DNA from: Rhodovulum sulfidophilum DSM 1374 | GTDB lineage: Bacteria; Pseudomonadota; Alphaproteobacteria; Rhodobacterales; Rhodobacteraceae | NCBI RefSeq assembly: GCF_001633165.1 | Contig: NZ_CP015418.1 | Coordinates: forward strand, 2,046,001 to 2,110,000 | Reading direction: 5' to 3' | Length of the DNA: 64,000 bases | In this document: one piece after another, positions 1 to 7,902 of the stretch | Layout: every line of letters begins with the position of its first letter | How positions within the stretch are numbered: the stretch's first letter is position 1 | Program-made: the position numbers and the translations under genes | Notes under the pieces: generated by a model | Told to the model about the DNA's origin: nothing | Seen by the model: only the letters and a program-made list of their open reading frames with translations | The model's database searches: none

Positions 1-159
1 CACCTTGTTGGGCATGAAGGCCGCGCCCGCGCCGCGCTGCCCCATCAGGACGCGCGGCGTCGTGGCGGCATCGCGCAGCACGATCGCCGTTGCCGCATCG
101 CGGATCGGAGGGTCGTCTATTCCGCCGGTTGGCCGAAGCCGTGCATCCGTTTCGCCCAT
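1..159 (-). CDS. NUDIX hydrolase (partial, runs off the left edge)
   Basis: The minus-strand frame reads MGETDARLRPTGG... then IRDAATAIVLRD and VLMGQRGAGAAFMPNKV, the usual N-terminal part of alphaproteobacterial NUDIX hydrolases just before the Nudix box; the box itself lies outside the window. The chosen ATG (157-159) lies inside the 3' end of the DUF983 gene, giving a 43-nt overlap in another frame, which implies translational coupling. NUDIX enzymes hydrolyse nucleoside diphosphates linked to another group; the substrate cannot be inferred here. Only 53 codons are visible, so the family call rests on the AATAIVLRD and MGQR...AAFMPNK blocks. Confidence 0.7.
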   Translation of the reverse strand, partial: MGETDARLRPTGGIDDPPIRDAATAIVLRDAATTPRVLMGQRGAGAAFMPNKV

Positions 160-524
160 TGCAATGCCACCATCACGCCTTTCAATCTGGGGAGAAGGTA
201 GAGTGCCAGGGCGACGCAGCCAATCGAAAAGACCGAGGTCAGCACCAGAGGGTCGGGACGGAAGACGGCGATGCTGCCCGCGACCAGCGGCGCGCTCAGC
301 AATCCGACGATCAGCACCGTCAGATAGGCGGGGCCGTCATCGGAATGGTGGTGGTGCAGCTCTTCCATGCAGACGGGGCAGTGTTCGCGCACCGCGAGAT
401 AGCCCGACAGCATCGGACCCGCTCCGCAATTCGGGCAACGTTTGCACCAGCCGCGCATCACGGCCGCGCCCACGGGTCTGACGTGAGATCCGATCATGTT
501 CTTTGTCCGTGTATCCCATCGCAT
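117..524 (-). CDS. DUF983 family membrane protein
   Basis: A protein of 135 residues with the DUF983 pattern: a zinc-ribbon-like start with CKRCPNCG followed about 20 residues later by CPVCMEELHHHHSDD, then two hydrophobic segments (around AYLTVLIVGLLSAPLVAGSIAV and TSVFSIGCVALALYLLPRLKG). It is probably an inner-membrane protein of unknown function. The four-His stretch next to the second CxxC could bind metal. The start at 524 (MRWDTR) has a weak GGGGA upstream; 497 (MIGSHV) is an alternative. It is followed by, and overlaps, the NUDIX gene. Confidence 0.8.
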   Translation of the reverse strand: MRWDTRTKNMIGSHVRPVGAAVMRGWCKRCPNCGAGPMLSGYLAVREHCPVCMEELHHHHSDDGPAYLTVLIVGLLSAPLVAGSIAVFRPDPLVLTSVFSIGCVALALYLLPRLKGVMVALQWAKRMHGFGQPAE

Positions 525-787
525 GCCGCATCCCCGGCCTGCGAGATCAAAACTAGTCAAGCATGGAACCCTTAAAAATGGGGCGGTCTGTCCTTGCGGC
601 GGGATGTCGCAAGTCCGGGGCCCGAGGCGCGGCGGCGGACGAGGTCGCGGCGGCAGGGAAGGCGGGGGACAAGACCGGAAAGAAGACGGGAAAGAAGATG
701 GCGACGGAAACCCGCAGGCGCCCCGTAACAGCTTTCGAAGGCGGACGACGCAAGGTCGCCCGGCAGAGAGGACCGAAGGAGGTCGAG

Positions 788-1597
788 ATGGCACGGAATG
801 CAACGAAGATGTCGAGCGCGGCGCTGGCAATCGGGGCGGCGGCGATCCTGTCCCTGGCCGCGCCGGCAATGGCCCAGCAGGGGCCGGGCGCGGGAGCCGC
901 CCGTCAGGGCATGCTCTTTGACCGGATGGATGCCGATGGGGATGGCGCGATCTCGCTGGACGAGTTCACCGCCCGGGCCCGGGCCCGCTTTGCCGGTCTC
1001 GATACCGATGGCGATGGCATGCTCTCGCCCGAAGAGGTGCAGAAACTCGGCCCGGCCGGTCGGGCGGGTCGGGCACAGGGCCGCGACAAGGGCGGCTGGC
1101 GCCAAGGAGGGCAGGGCTGCGGCATGCAGGCCCGGCATGGCATGCAGCGCGGCGGCGGCATGGGCCAAGGTATGGGCCAGGGTATGGGCCAAGGTATGAT
1201 GGGCCCGATGGGACCTGGCATGGGCGGGGCCTGCGGTGGTGGTCCGGGTGGCATGGGGCCGCGCGGGGCGATGCAGGGGCAGGGTCCGATGGGCGGCGGC
1301 TACGGGATGTTCGGCGGGCTCGATGGTTCGGGACCGATGGGCTATGGCGGCTTCGGCGATCCCTCGCTCAGCCCCGAGGATCGCGCCGCGCGCGCCGAGC
1401 GGCTGATCGAGATGCTGGATGGCGATGGCGACGGCCAGCTCAGCGCCGAGGAACTGGCGACCCGGCCCGGGCCCGAAATGATGTTCAACCGCATCGATGC
1501 CGATGGCGATGGCAGCCTGTCGCAGGATGAATTCGAGGCCGCCATCCGCACGTTCCGCGGTATGATGCGGCAGCAGGGTCCTGCCGCGCAGCGGTGA
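788..1597 (+). CDS. Secreted EF-hand protein with Met/Gly-rich centre
   Basis: A protein of 269 residues, exported: an N-terminal signal peptide (basic MARNATK, hydrophobic core AALAIGAAAILSLAAPAMA, cleavage near AMA-QQ). Four canonical EF-hand loops are visible, near residues 48-59, 72-83, 211-222 and 237-248 (each DxDGDGxxSxxE), so it should bind Ca2+ in the periplasm. Between the two pairs lies a long Gly/Met/Gln-rich segment with a tandem MGQG repeat and several His, a composition seen in copper-handling proteins. The start is set by AAGGAGG five bases before ATG 788. It lies directly upstream of, and co-oriented with, an ECF sigma/anti-sigma/metal-sensor set, so a metal-stress role is inferred. 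Direct function is unknown. Confidence 0.75.
   Translation: MARNATKMSSAALAIGAAAILSLAAPAMAQQGPGAGAARQGMLFDRMDADGDGAISLDEFTARARARFAGLDTDGDGMLSPEEVQKLGPAGRAGRAQGRDKGGWRQGGQGCGMQARHGMQRGGGMGQGMGQGMGQGMMGPMGPGMGGACGGGPGGMGPRGAMQGQGPMGGGYGMFGGLDGSGPMGYGGFGDPSLSPEDRAARAERLIEMLDGDGDGQLSAEELATRPGPEMMFNRIDADGDGSLSQDEFEAAIRTFRGMMRQQGPAAQR
1160..1195 (+). repeat. 12-bp tandem repeat encoding MGQG
   Basis: Three head-to-tail copies of ATGGGCCAAGGT (the middle copy has CAGGGT) inside the EF-hand gene, each coding Met-Gly-Gln-Gly, followed by ATGATG. In-frame expansion or contraction would vary the length of the Met-rich linker. Confidence 0.85.
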
Positions 1598-1678
1598 GGC
1601 AGGGGATGGGCGGCGTTGCCCGGACGGGGCGCCGCCCGCTTGCCGGGGCCCGGGGCGACGGGGTAGGCCGAAAGCAGG

Positions 1679-2263
1679 ATGGACATGCCTTTCGATGCCG
1701 GAGACGGAGAAGCCGACGAGGCGTTGCTTCTGGCCTGCGGCCGGGGCGATGCCCGTGCCGCGCGGCTGCTCACGCTCAGGATGACGCCCTGGGTGCTGTC
1801 CTATGCCCGTCGCCTGCTGCGCGATGCGGCCGAGGCCGAGGACGTGGCGCAGGAGGCGATGCTGCGGCTCTGGCGGATCGCGCCCGACTGGCGCCCGGGC
1901 GAGGCGCGGGTGACGACCTGGCTCTACCGCGTCGTCACCAATCTCTGCACCGACCGGCTGCGTCGCCGGCGCGGCGCTGCACTGGACGAGGTGCCCGAGC
2001 CGCCCGATGACAGCCCCGGCGCCGAGGCGCGGTTGCAGCAGGCGGCCCGGGTCGCGGCGCTTGACGCGGCGCTGGCGCGTCTGCCCGAGCGGCAGCGGCA
2101 GGCGGTGATCCTGCGGCATATCGAGGGGCTCTCGAACCCCGAGATCGCCGCGGTTCTCGAGATCGGCGTCGAGGCGGTCGAAAGTCTGACCGCCCGGGGC
2201 AAACGGGCGCTGGCCCGGACATTGGCCGGGCAGCGCGAGGCATTGGGGTTCGACGATGACTGA
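1679..2263 (+). CDS. ECF-type RNA polymerase sigma factor
   Basis: A protein of 194 residues with the sigma-70 region 2 block (YARRLLRDAAEAEDVAQEAMLRLW, then WLYRVVTNLCTDRLRRRR) and the region 4 helix-turn-helix block (LPERQRQAVILRHIEGLSNPEIAAVLEIGVEAVESLTARGKRAL), with no region 3: a standard group 4 (ECF) sigma factor. It recruits RNA polymerase to stress promoters. The next gene, overlapping by 8 nt, is a single-span membrane protein and the one after is a CnrX-like sensor. The arrangement therefore resembles CnrH-CnrY-CnrX of Cupriavidus, with CnrH as the sigma factor. The ligand of the pathway is inferred to be a metal, not shown. Confidence 0.85.
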   Translation: MDMPFDAGDGEADEALLLACGRGDARAARLLTLRMTPWVLSYARRLLRDAAEAEDVAQEAMLRLWRIAPDWRPGEARVTTWLYRVVTNLCTDRLRRRRGAALDEVPEPPDDSPGAEARLQQAARVAALDAALARLPERQRQAVILRHIEGLSNPEIAAVLEIGVEAVESLTARGKRALARTLAGQREALGFDDD

Positions 2264-2630
2264 ACCGAGGATGAAAGACGAGGCGCTCGAGGCGCTGTTC
2301 GAGGCGGCGCGGCAGGACCGGTCCGAGCCCTCCGCGGCGCTGATGGCGCGGATCATGGACGACGCGATGGTGACGGCCGCCGCAGGGAGGAGCGCAGGCA
2401 GGAGCCTCCCGCGCCGGGCCCGGATGCGGCGTGGCGTTCCGGCGCTGCTGCTGGCCGCCATTGGCGGCTGGCCGGCGCTTGCGGGGGTTGCGGCGGCAGG
2501 CGTCTTCGGGCTCTGGATCGGATATGCCGGGCCGGGCGATGTCGGCAGGCTCAGCACCGAGATTCTCGGATCGGCCTATGGACCGGACGATCTGATGTCC
2601 AGCCTCGACACTTATCTGACGGAGGGATGA
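2256..2630 (+). CDS. Putative membrane anti-sigma factor
   Basis: A protein of 124 residues: a charged cytoplasmic N-terminal part of about 60 residues (DEALEALFEAARQDRSEPSAALMARIMDDA), an Arg-rich stretch, one hydrophobic span (about residues 68-96, ending FGLWIGYA), and a short periplasmic tail. No HxxxCxxC zinc anti-sigma motif is present. Its ATG lies within the last codons of the sigma gene and its own TGA abuts the sensor gene, so all three are probably translated together. The assignment as the partner that sequesters the sigma factor is inferred from topology and position. Confidence 0.65.
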   Translation: MTEPRMKDEALEALFEAARQDRSEPSAALMARIMDDAMVTAAAGRSAGRSLPRRARMRRGVPALLLAAIGGWPALAGVAAAGVFGLWIGYAGPGDVGRLSTEILGSAYGPDDLMSSLDTYLTEG

Positions 2631-2632
2631 GC

Positions 2633-3154
2633 ATGGCCGACCCAGCAGAGACCGCAGGCCCCCGGCGAGGCCGGAACCGGTTTTCCCTGGCCCTGGGGCT
2701 CAGCCTTGCGGTGAATGTGCTGCTGCTGGGCCTGATCGGCGGCGCGGTGCTCGGCCACAGGTCCGGCGTCGGGCGGGACCATGCCGTGACGATGATGGCG
2801 CTCGGCCCCTATGGGCGCGCGCTTGCCGATACGGACCGGGCGGCGATCCGCAAGGCGCTGCGGGCCGAGGCGCCGCGGTTCCGCGAAGAGCGGCGCGAGG
2901 TGCGGCAGGGCTTCCGCGACATGCTGACCGCGCTGCGCGGCGAGACATTCGATGCCGACCGGATTGCGGCGGTCCTCGACCGACAGGAGGCCCGGGTGCA
3001 GGCGCATGCGGGGATGGTGCGCAAGCTGATGCTCGACCGCTTGTCGGCGATGTCGCCGGACGAGCGGTCGGCCTTCGCGGACCGGCTCGAACGGGTGCTG
3101 CGGCACGGTCCGCCCGGCCGCAACCGCTGCGAAGCGCCGCCCCATGCCCGCTGA
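2633..3154 (+). CDS. Periplasmic heavy-metal sensor (CnrX/ZraP-like, Metal_resist)
   Basis: A protein of 173 residues: an N-terminal membrane anchor (FSLALGLSLAVNVLLLGLIGGAVLG) followed by an alpha-helical, charged periplasmic domain with the family pattern (FREERREVRQGFRDMLTALRGETFDADRIAAVLDRQEARVQAHAGMVRKLMLDRLSAMSPDERSAFADRLE) typical of CnrX/CzcI/ZraP metal-resistance proteins. Candidate ligands in the periplasmic part are His in GHRSG, DHAV and QAHAGM. ATG 2633 is preferred over ATG 2627 because GGAGG (2621-2625) is 7 nt before the former and almost touches the latter. Likely role: sense periplasmic metal and release the anti-sigma factor. Confidence 0.75.
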   Translation: MADPAETAGPRRGRNRFSLALGLSLAVNVLLLGLIGGAVLGHRSGVGRDHAVTMMALGPYGRALADTDRAAIRKALRAEAPRFREERREVRQGFRDMLTALRGETFDADRIAAVLDRQEARVQAHAGMVRKLMLDRLSAMSPDERSAFADRLERVLRHGPPGRNRCEAPPHAR

Positions 3155-3180
3155 TCGCGCCCCGTGATTTAACAGTGATC

Positions 3181-3195
3181 GTCCGGTGACCGGAC
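3181..3195 (+). terminator. Short GC hairpin after the metal-sensor gene
   Basis: GTCCGG-TGA-CCGGAC, a perfect 6-bp stem 26 nt past the stop codon of the metal sensor and between two converging genes. It lacks a U tract, so it is only a weak candidate for transcription termination. Confidence 0.3.
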
Positions 3196-3312
3196 TGTCC
3201 CGCTCCGCTCCGGCGGCCCGAGAGGTTTTGCGTTTTCCACCCCCTGTTTGGCCGTGCTGTCTTTGTCGCAGGGCCTTCTCGCAAGGGGGATTGCGCGGGC
3301 CCGCAAGTGCGG

Positions 3313-4716
3313 TCAGGCCGCGCTGCGCGACATCTCGACGGTGTTTCGCCCCGAGGCCTTGGCACCGTAAAGCGCGCGGTCGGCATGCTCCATCAGCTCG
3401 CGCACCTTGGCTTCGAGATCGACCTGGCCGGTGACGAAGGCGCGGCCGTCGCCGATCGCCACGCCCACGCTGATCGTCACCGGGATCTCGCCGGCGCCGC
3501 CGGGCAGCGCCACGGGACGGCGCTCGATCGCCCGGCGCAGCCGCTCGGCGGTGCCGCAGGCGCGCTCGGCATCGGTTTCGGGCAGCGCCACCATGAATTC
3601 CTCGCCGCCGATCCGCGCGATCAGATCGACCGCGCGCAGGTTTTCCTTGAGCCGCCGCGCCACCTCGACCAGCACGGCATCGCCCGAGGCATGGCCGTAA
3701 TGGTCGTTGACCAGCTTGAAGCGGTCGATGTCGAGGATCATCAGCGCGAAGCTTCGCCCGGTCTCGGCGGCGCGCTCGGCGACCCGGGCGACATGGGGCA
3801 GGGCATAGCGGCGGTTGAACAGCCCCGTCAGCGGATCGGTTACCGCCAGCCGGAGCCCGTCCTCCAGCGTTGCCCGCAGCCGGTCGGACTGGGTCTTGCG
3901 CCGGATCTGCATCTTGATCCTGAGCGCCAGTTCCTGCGCGTCCATCGGGTCGGCGATCAGGTCGTTGGCCCCCAGATCGAGCGCCATCGCCGCGGTTTCG
4001 CGGGCCGCCTCGGGCACCACGATCAGGATCGCGGCATCGCGCGAGCCGGGATGGGCGCGCAGTTCGCTGACCATCCTGAGGCCCGCCCCCTCGGCCGTCA
4101 GGTCGGCGTCGATCACATAGGCATCGGGCTGTGCCGCGCCGGGTTGCGGGTTCAGCGCCTCGGCCCGGCTCAGCACCGTCAGGCTGTCCGAGATCAGCGG
4201 CACCAGCGCCGCGCGCCAGGCCCGCGCCCGCCTCGGATCGCTGGCGATCAGCGCGACCAGGCCGGGCGGTGCGAAATTCGGGGCCGCCTCGGCAAAGCCC
4301 AGCACCTGGTGGGTGCCGTTGCGCAGCGCCAGTTCCTCGGCGGTTTCCCGTGCCCGGAGCAGGCTGCGCACCCGCGCCAGCAGGATCATCTCGTCGAGCG
4401 GCTTCGACAGGAATTCGTCGGCCCCGGCCTCCAGCGCGCGCATCTTGGTCTCGGGCGCGCGGCCCGCGGTGACCACGATCAGCGGGATCGAGGCGGTCTC
4501 GCGACCGGCCTTGAGCCGCCGGCAGAGGTCGGTACCCTCGATATCGGGCAGGCACATGTCCAGCAGGATCAGGTCCGGGCGTTCGGTGCGCGCCAGTTCG
4601 AGAGCCGTCCGGCCGTCGCTGGCCTGGAGGACCTGGTAATGGGCGTTGCGAAGACGAACCTTCATCACGATCCGGTTGGTCGCAACGTCATCCACGATCA
4701 ATATTCGGCGAGACAT
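3313..4716 (-). CDS. pleD: PleD-type response regulator diguanylate cyclase
   Basis: A protein of 467 residues with two receiver domains and a GGDEF domain. The first receiver keeps the acidic pair and the phosphoacceptor Asp53 (LLDMCLPD) and the KPLD lysine; the second (about residues 150-270) looks degenerate. The cyclase domain has DxLTGLFNRRY, FALMILDIDRFKLVNDHYGHASGD and the active-site GGEEF, with an RxxD (RAVD) five residues before it, the product-inhibition I-site. It makes cyclic di-GMP, controlling motile-sessile switching in Caulobacter. The start is set at MSRRILIVDD, with GGAGAG upstream; the earlier ATG at 4749 lacks this. It is divergent from a DUF3572 gene. Confidence 0.93.
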   Translation of the reverse strand: MSRRILIVDDVATNRIVMKVRLRNAHYQVLQASDGRTALELARTERPDLILLDMCLPDIEGTDLCRRLKAGRETASIPLIVVTAGRAPETKMRALEAGADEFLSKPLDEMILLARVRSLLRARETAEELALRNGTHQVLGFAEAAPNFAPPGLVALIASDPRRARAWRAALVPLISDSLTVLSRAEALNPQPGAAQPDAYVIDADLTAEGAGLRMVSELRAHPGSRDAAILIVVPEAARETAAMALDLGANDLIADPMDAQELALRIKMQIRRKTQSDRLRATLEDGLRLAVTDPLTGLFNRRYALPHVARVAERAAETGRSFALMILDIDRFKLVNDHYGHASGDAVLVEVARRLKENLRAVDLIARIGGEEFMVALPETDAERACGTAERLRRAIERRPVALPGGAGEIPVTISVGVAIGDGRAFVTGQVDLEAKVRELMEHADRALYGAKASGRNTVEMSRSAA

Positions 4717-4826
4717 CGGCTCTCCACAGGAAATGTGTTTGGGAACCATTTACCCTGTTTTTCGGGGTTCATTTTTGAGAGGTATTCGTTAACAAACCCT
4801 TTAACGTTTGGTCAGGGTGCCAGTGG

Positions 4827-5102
4827 ATGCAGGATTTCGCCGAAACCGTTGCGCTTGAGGCGCTGGCCTGGCTGGTCGGCGACGAAGAGCTTCTGCCGGT
4901 CTTTCTCGGGGCAACGGGGGCCAGCGCGGGCGATTTGCGCGACCGGGCCTCGGAGCCGGAGTTCCTTGCGTCGGTGCTGGACTTCCTGCTGCTCGACGAT
5001 GCCTGGGTGCTGCGGTTCTGCGCCGCCTGCGGGCGGCCCGGCGAGGCGGTCATGGCGGCGCGGGCGGGACTGCCCGGGGGCGCCGATCCGCACTGGACCT
5101 GA
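4827..5102 (+). CDS. DUF3572 family protein
   Basis: A small cytoplasmic protein of 91 residues matching the DUF3572 pattern: ALxALAWLxGDEELLPVFLGATGAS...DLRxRAxEPEFLASVLDFLLLDDAWVxxFCxAxG...ARAxLPGG. Function is unknown. It is paired with pleD, divergently here (111 nt apart), as is common in Rhodobacteraceae. No clear ribosome-binding site is seen before ATG 4827. Confidence 0.8.
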   Translation: MQDFAETVALEALAWLVGDEELLPVFLGATGASAGDLRDRASEPEFLASVLDFLLLDDAWVLRFCAACGRPGEAVMAARAGLPGGADPHWT

Positions 5103-5193
5103 CTGACCGGCATTTTCATTGCTTTTCGATCCGCGGGGGCTTGCAGCCGGGCGGTGCGCCCCGCAGAACGGGCCGGGACAGACAGGAACCGGC

Positions 5194-5904
5194 ATGACCA
5201 GGATCTCGGCAATCCTTTTCGACAAGGATGGAACGCTTTTCGATTTTCAGCGCAGCTGGGCGGGCTGGGCGCTCGATCTGCTGACCGAGCTCGCGCAGGG
5301 CAATCCGGCGCGGCGCGCGGCGCTGGCCAGCGCGCTGGGCTTCGACCTTTGTGCCGCGCGCTTCCGTCCCGACAGTCCGGTGGTCGCGGGCACCACCGAT
5401 GATGTCGTGCGTCGGCTGCTGCCGCATCTGCCGGAATGGCGGGCCGAAGCGCTGGCGCGGCATCTGACCGAGGCCTCGGTCGCCGCGCCCATGGTGCCCG
5501 CCGTCGCGCTCGGCCCGCTTCTGGAGGGGCTTGCCGCGCGCGGTCTCGTGCTCGGGGTCGCGACCAATGATGCCGAGGCGCCCGCGCTGGCCCAGCTCGA
5601 GGCGGCGGGCGTGCGCGGGGCCTTCGATTTCATCGCGGGCTTCGACAGCGGCCATGGCGCCAAGCCGGGGCCGGGGCAGGTTCTGGCCTTCGCCGCCGCC
5701 ACCGGCCGCAGTCCGGACGAGGTGCTGATGGTGGGCGACAGCCGGTTCGATCTGGCCGCGGGCCGGGCCGCGGGGGCCGCGACCGCGGGCGTTCTGACCG
5801 GGACTGCGCGCGCCGAGGATCTGTCCGATCTGGCCGGGGTCGTGCTGCCCGATGTCGGCGCGCTTCCGGATTATCTCGACGGGATCGCGGCCGGACGCGG
5901 CTGA
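5194..5904 (+). CDS. HAD-superfamily phosphatase (phosphoglycolate phosphatase-like)
   Basis: A protein of 236 residues with all HAD motifs: motif I FDKDGTLFDF (nucleophile Asp10, acid/base Asp12), motif II in VLGVATNDAEA, a Lys in GHGAKPGPGQ (motif III) and motif IV VGDSRFDLAAGRAAGA. An alpha-helical cap lies between motifs I and II. The fold and length fit Gph/PGP phosphatases that hydrolyse small phosphate esters; the true substrate is not evident. The start is ATG 5194 with AGGAA six bases upstream. Confidence 0.85.
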   Translation: MTRISAILFDKDGTLFDFQRSWAGWALDLLTELAQGNPARRAALASALGFDLCAARFRPDSPVVAGTTDDVVRRLLPHLPEWRAEALARHLTEASVAAPMVPAVALGPLLEGLAARGLVLGVATNDAEAPALAQLEAAGVRGAFDFIAGFDSGHGAKPGPGQVLAFAAATGRSPDEVLMVGDSRFDLAAGRAAGAATAGVLTGTARAEDLSDLAGVVLPDVGALPDYLDGIAAGRG

Positions 5905-5994
5905 CCGCCGAGCGGGTTCCGGGCCCGGCCCGGTGCTCTGGTCCGCGCCCGCGCCCGGCGCTATGGTCGCGCGACGACGATCAGGGAGACAGCG

Positions 5995-7764
5995 ATGGCG
6001 GACGGAACGCAAGGCCTGCCGGGGCGGTGGAGCTACGGGGCTCTGGGCGGGGGCGCCGGGCTTGCGGCCTGGCTGCTGTTCGAGCTCCTGCCCGGGCCGA
6101 TGGCCGGAATGACCCGGCTTCACCTCTTGCTGTCCTCCTTCGGCACCGCCTTCTTCATCGCCGCCCTTGCCATGGCGGGCGCGCTCAGGCTGGGCCGGGC
6201 GCTGGCGGCGGCGGCCCTCTTGGCCCTGCCGATGGCCGGGCTGATGACCTGGGCCAGCCTGCGCTTCGACACGGTCGCGGGCGCGCTCGACGATATCGTC
6301 GCGCCCGCCGCCTTTGCCGCCTTGCTGGTTCTGGCGCCGCCCTTCCTGATCGCCGGTTTCTCGCCCGGGGGGCGCTGGCTCGATTACGGCGCGCTGTTCA
6401 CCCGGTCCTGGGAGATCGTGGTGCGCTTTTCCGCGGCCTGGCTTTTCGTCGGCCTGGCCTGGGGGATCCTGTTCCTGTCGAACGCGCTTTTCGGCCTGGT
6501 CGGGCTCGAGGTGATCGAATGGCTGCTCGAGCTCGAGCCGGTGCCCTATCTGCTGACCGGTCTCACGCTGGGGCTGGCGCTGGCGGTCGTCGGCGAGCGC
6601 TCCGAATACCTGTCGCCCGAGCTGATGCTGGGTCTGTTCCGGCTGCTGCTGCCGGTGGTGCTGGCCGTGGTCGCGGTATTTCTGCTGGCCTTGCCGCTGC
6701 GTGGGATCGGGCATCTGTTCGGCGGTCTTTCGGCGGCCTCGATCCTGCTGGCCACGGCATTCGGGGCGGTCACGCTGATTTCCTCGGCCGCCGATGCCGG
6801 AGAGGCGTGTCGTCCCCGGGGCGCACTGGCCGAGAGCTGCGCGCGGCTTCTGGCGCTGCTGCTGCCGGTTCTGGCCGCGCTGGCCGGAACCGCGGTGGCG
6901 ATGCGGCTGGGGCAGTATGGCGCGACGCCCGAACGGGTGCTGGCCGCGGTTCTGGCCCTGCTGGCGATGGGCTACGGGCTCGGCTATGCCCTCGCCGCGC
7001 TCGGGCGGCGGCGCTGGGCGACCGGGGTGCGGCGGGTCAATGTGGCGATGGCGTTGACCGCGATGGTGCTGGCGGCGGGGCTTTTGACCCCGCTGCTCGA
7101 TCCGCAGCGGATCTCGGCGGCCGATCAGGTGGCGCGCTATGCCGACGGGCGCGTTCCGGCCGACAAGCTCGATCTCTGGACCCTCGGCCATGACTGGGGC
7201 CGGGCGGGGCAGGCCGCGCTCGAGCGGCTTGCCGCGATGGAGGACGGCTCCGGCGCCGAGGCGATGGAGCGGCAGCTTGCGGCGCTGAAGGGCGCAGCGA
7301 GCCGCGCCGATTTCGAGCTGGCGCGGCGGGGCCGGGCACTTGCCGACGACCGCAGCAGCCTGGCCCTGACGCTGCCGGTCCGCCCCGAAGGCGCGACGCT
7401 GCCCGAGGGCTTCGTTGCCGGTCTGCGGCCCTGGGAGGTTCGGCAGATTTCCGAAGCCTGCGCCGCGCGCACGGCCGGCGGCAACCCTTCCTGCGTTGCG
7501 GTTCTGGCCGATCTTTCGGGGGCCCGGCCCGGCGACGAGATCCTGATCCTCGCCCAGCGCCCGGGCGAGGGCCCGCTTCTGCGCGCCTATTTCCCCGAGG
7601 CGGGCGGCTATACGATGCGCAGTCCCGACTATCTCGGCGGGGCCGATCCCTATCGCGATGCGGGGGCGGCCATCGATGCCCTGATCGCGGGCCGCTACGA
7701 TCTGCGGCCGATGCAGCTCAATGCGCTCGAGGTCGAGGGCCGGACGCTGTTCTTCGGGCGCTGA
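5995..7764 (+). CDS. DUF4153 multi-pass membrane protein
   Basis: A protein of 589 residues. The first two thirds have about ten to eleven hydrophobic spans (for example residues 17-33, 45-70, 100-120, 145-165, 180-200, 215-240, 280-300, 318-335, 352-372), with the DUF4153 signatures FTRSWEIVVRFSAAWLFVGLAWGILFLSNALF and the segment after YLTGL. The last 200 residues are soluble (ARYADGRVPADKLDLWTLGHDWGRAG...), probably periplasmic, and end with a small domain YDLRPMQLNALEVEGRTLFFGR. No enzymatic motif was recognised; the function is unknown. Confidence 0.75.
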   Translation: MADGTQGLPGRWSYGALGGGAGLAAWLLFELLPGPMAGMTRLHLLLSSFGTAFFIAALAMAGALRLGRALAAAALLALPMAGLMTWASLRFDTVAGALDDIVAPAAFAALLVLAPPFLIAGFSPGGRWLDYGALFTRSWEIVVRFSAAWLFVGLAWGILFLSNALFGLVGLEVIEWLLELEPVPYLLTGLTLGLALAVVGERSEYLSPELMLGLFRLLLPVVLAVVAVFLLALPLRGIGHLFGGLSAASILLATAFGAVTLISSAADAGEACRPRGALAESCARLLALLLPVLAALAGTAVAMRLGQYGATPERVLAAVLALLAMGYGLGYALAALGRRRWATGVRRVNVAMALTAMVLAAGLLTPLLDPQRISAADQVARYADGRVPADKLDLWTLGHDWGRAGQAALERLAAMEDGSGAEAMERQLAALKGAASRADFELARRGRALADDRSSLALTLPVRPEGATLPEGFVAGLRPWEVRQISEACAARTAGGNPSCVAVLADLSGARPGDEILILAQRPGEGPLLRAYFPEAGGYTMRSPDYLGGADPYRDAGAAIDALIAGRYDLRPMQLNALEVEGRTLFFGR

Positions 7765-7902
7765 GCCCCGTTACGGACCCCCGGCACTCACCCCGGGCGC
7801 GCGCCGGAAGACCCGGAAGACGCGGTGGCATCTTTGCCATTTCTTAAGTCGACGCGCAGAGGATCGCGCCTGCCATATCGTTCAGGGAGTGGGCCGGTTC
7901 CT

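Noticed and set aside
1160..1195. Tandem repeats as a CRISPR-like array
   Set aside because: Units are 12 bp, contiguous and in-frame within a gene, with no spacers.
572..2557. 661-residue minus-strand frame over the EF-hand and sigma genes
   Set aside because: It is a compositional shadow; the plus-strand genes have clear domains and ribosome-binding sites.
5116..7191. 691-residue open frame on the minus strand
   Set aside because: Antisense to the HAD and DUF4153 genes; low-complexity Gln/Arg/Gly.
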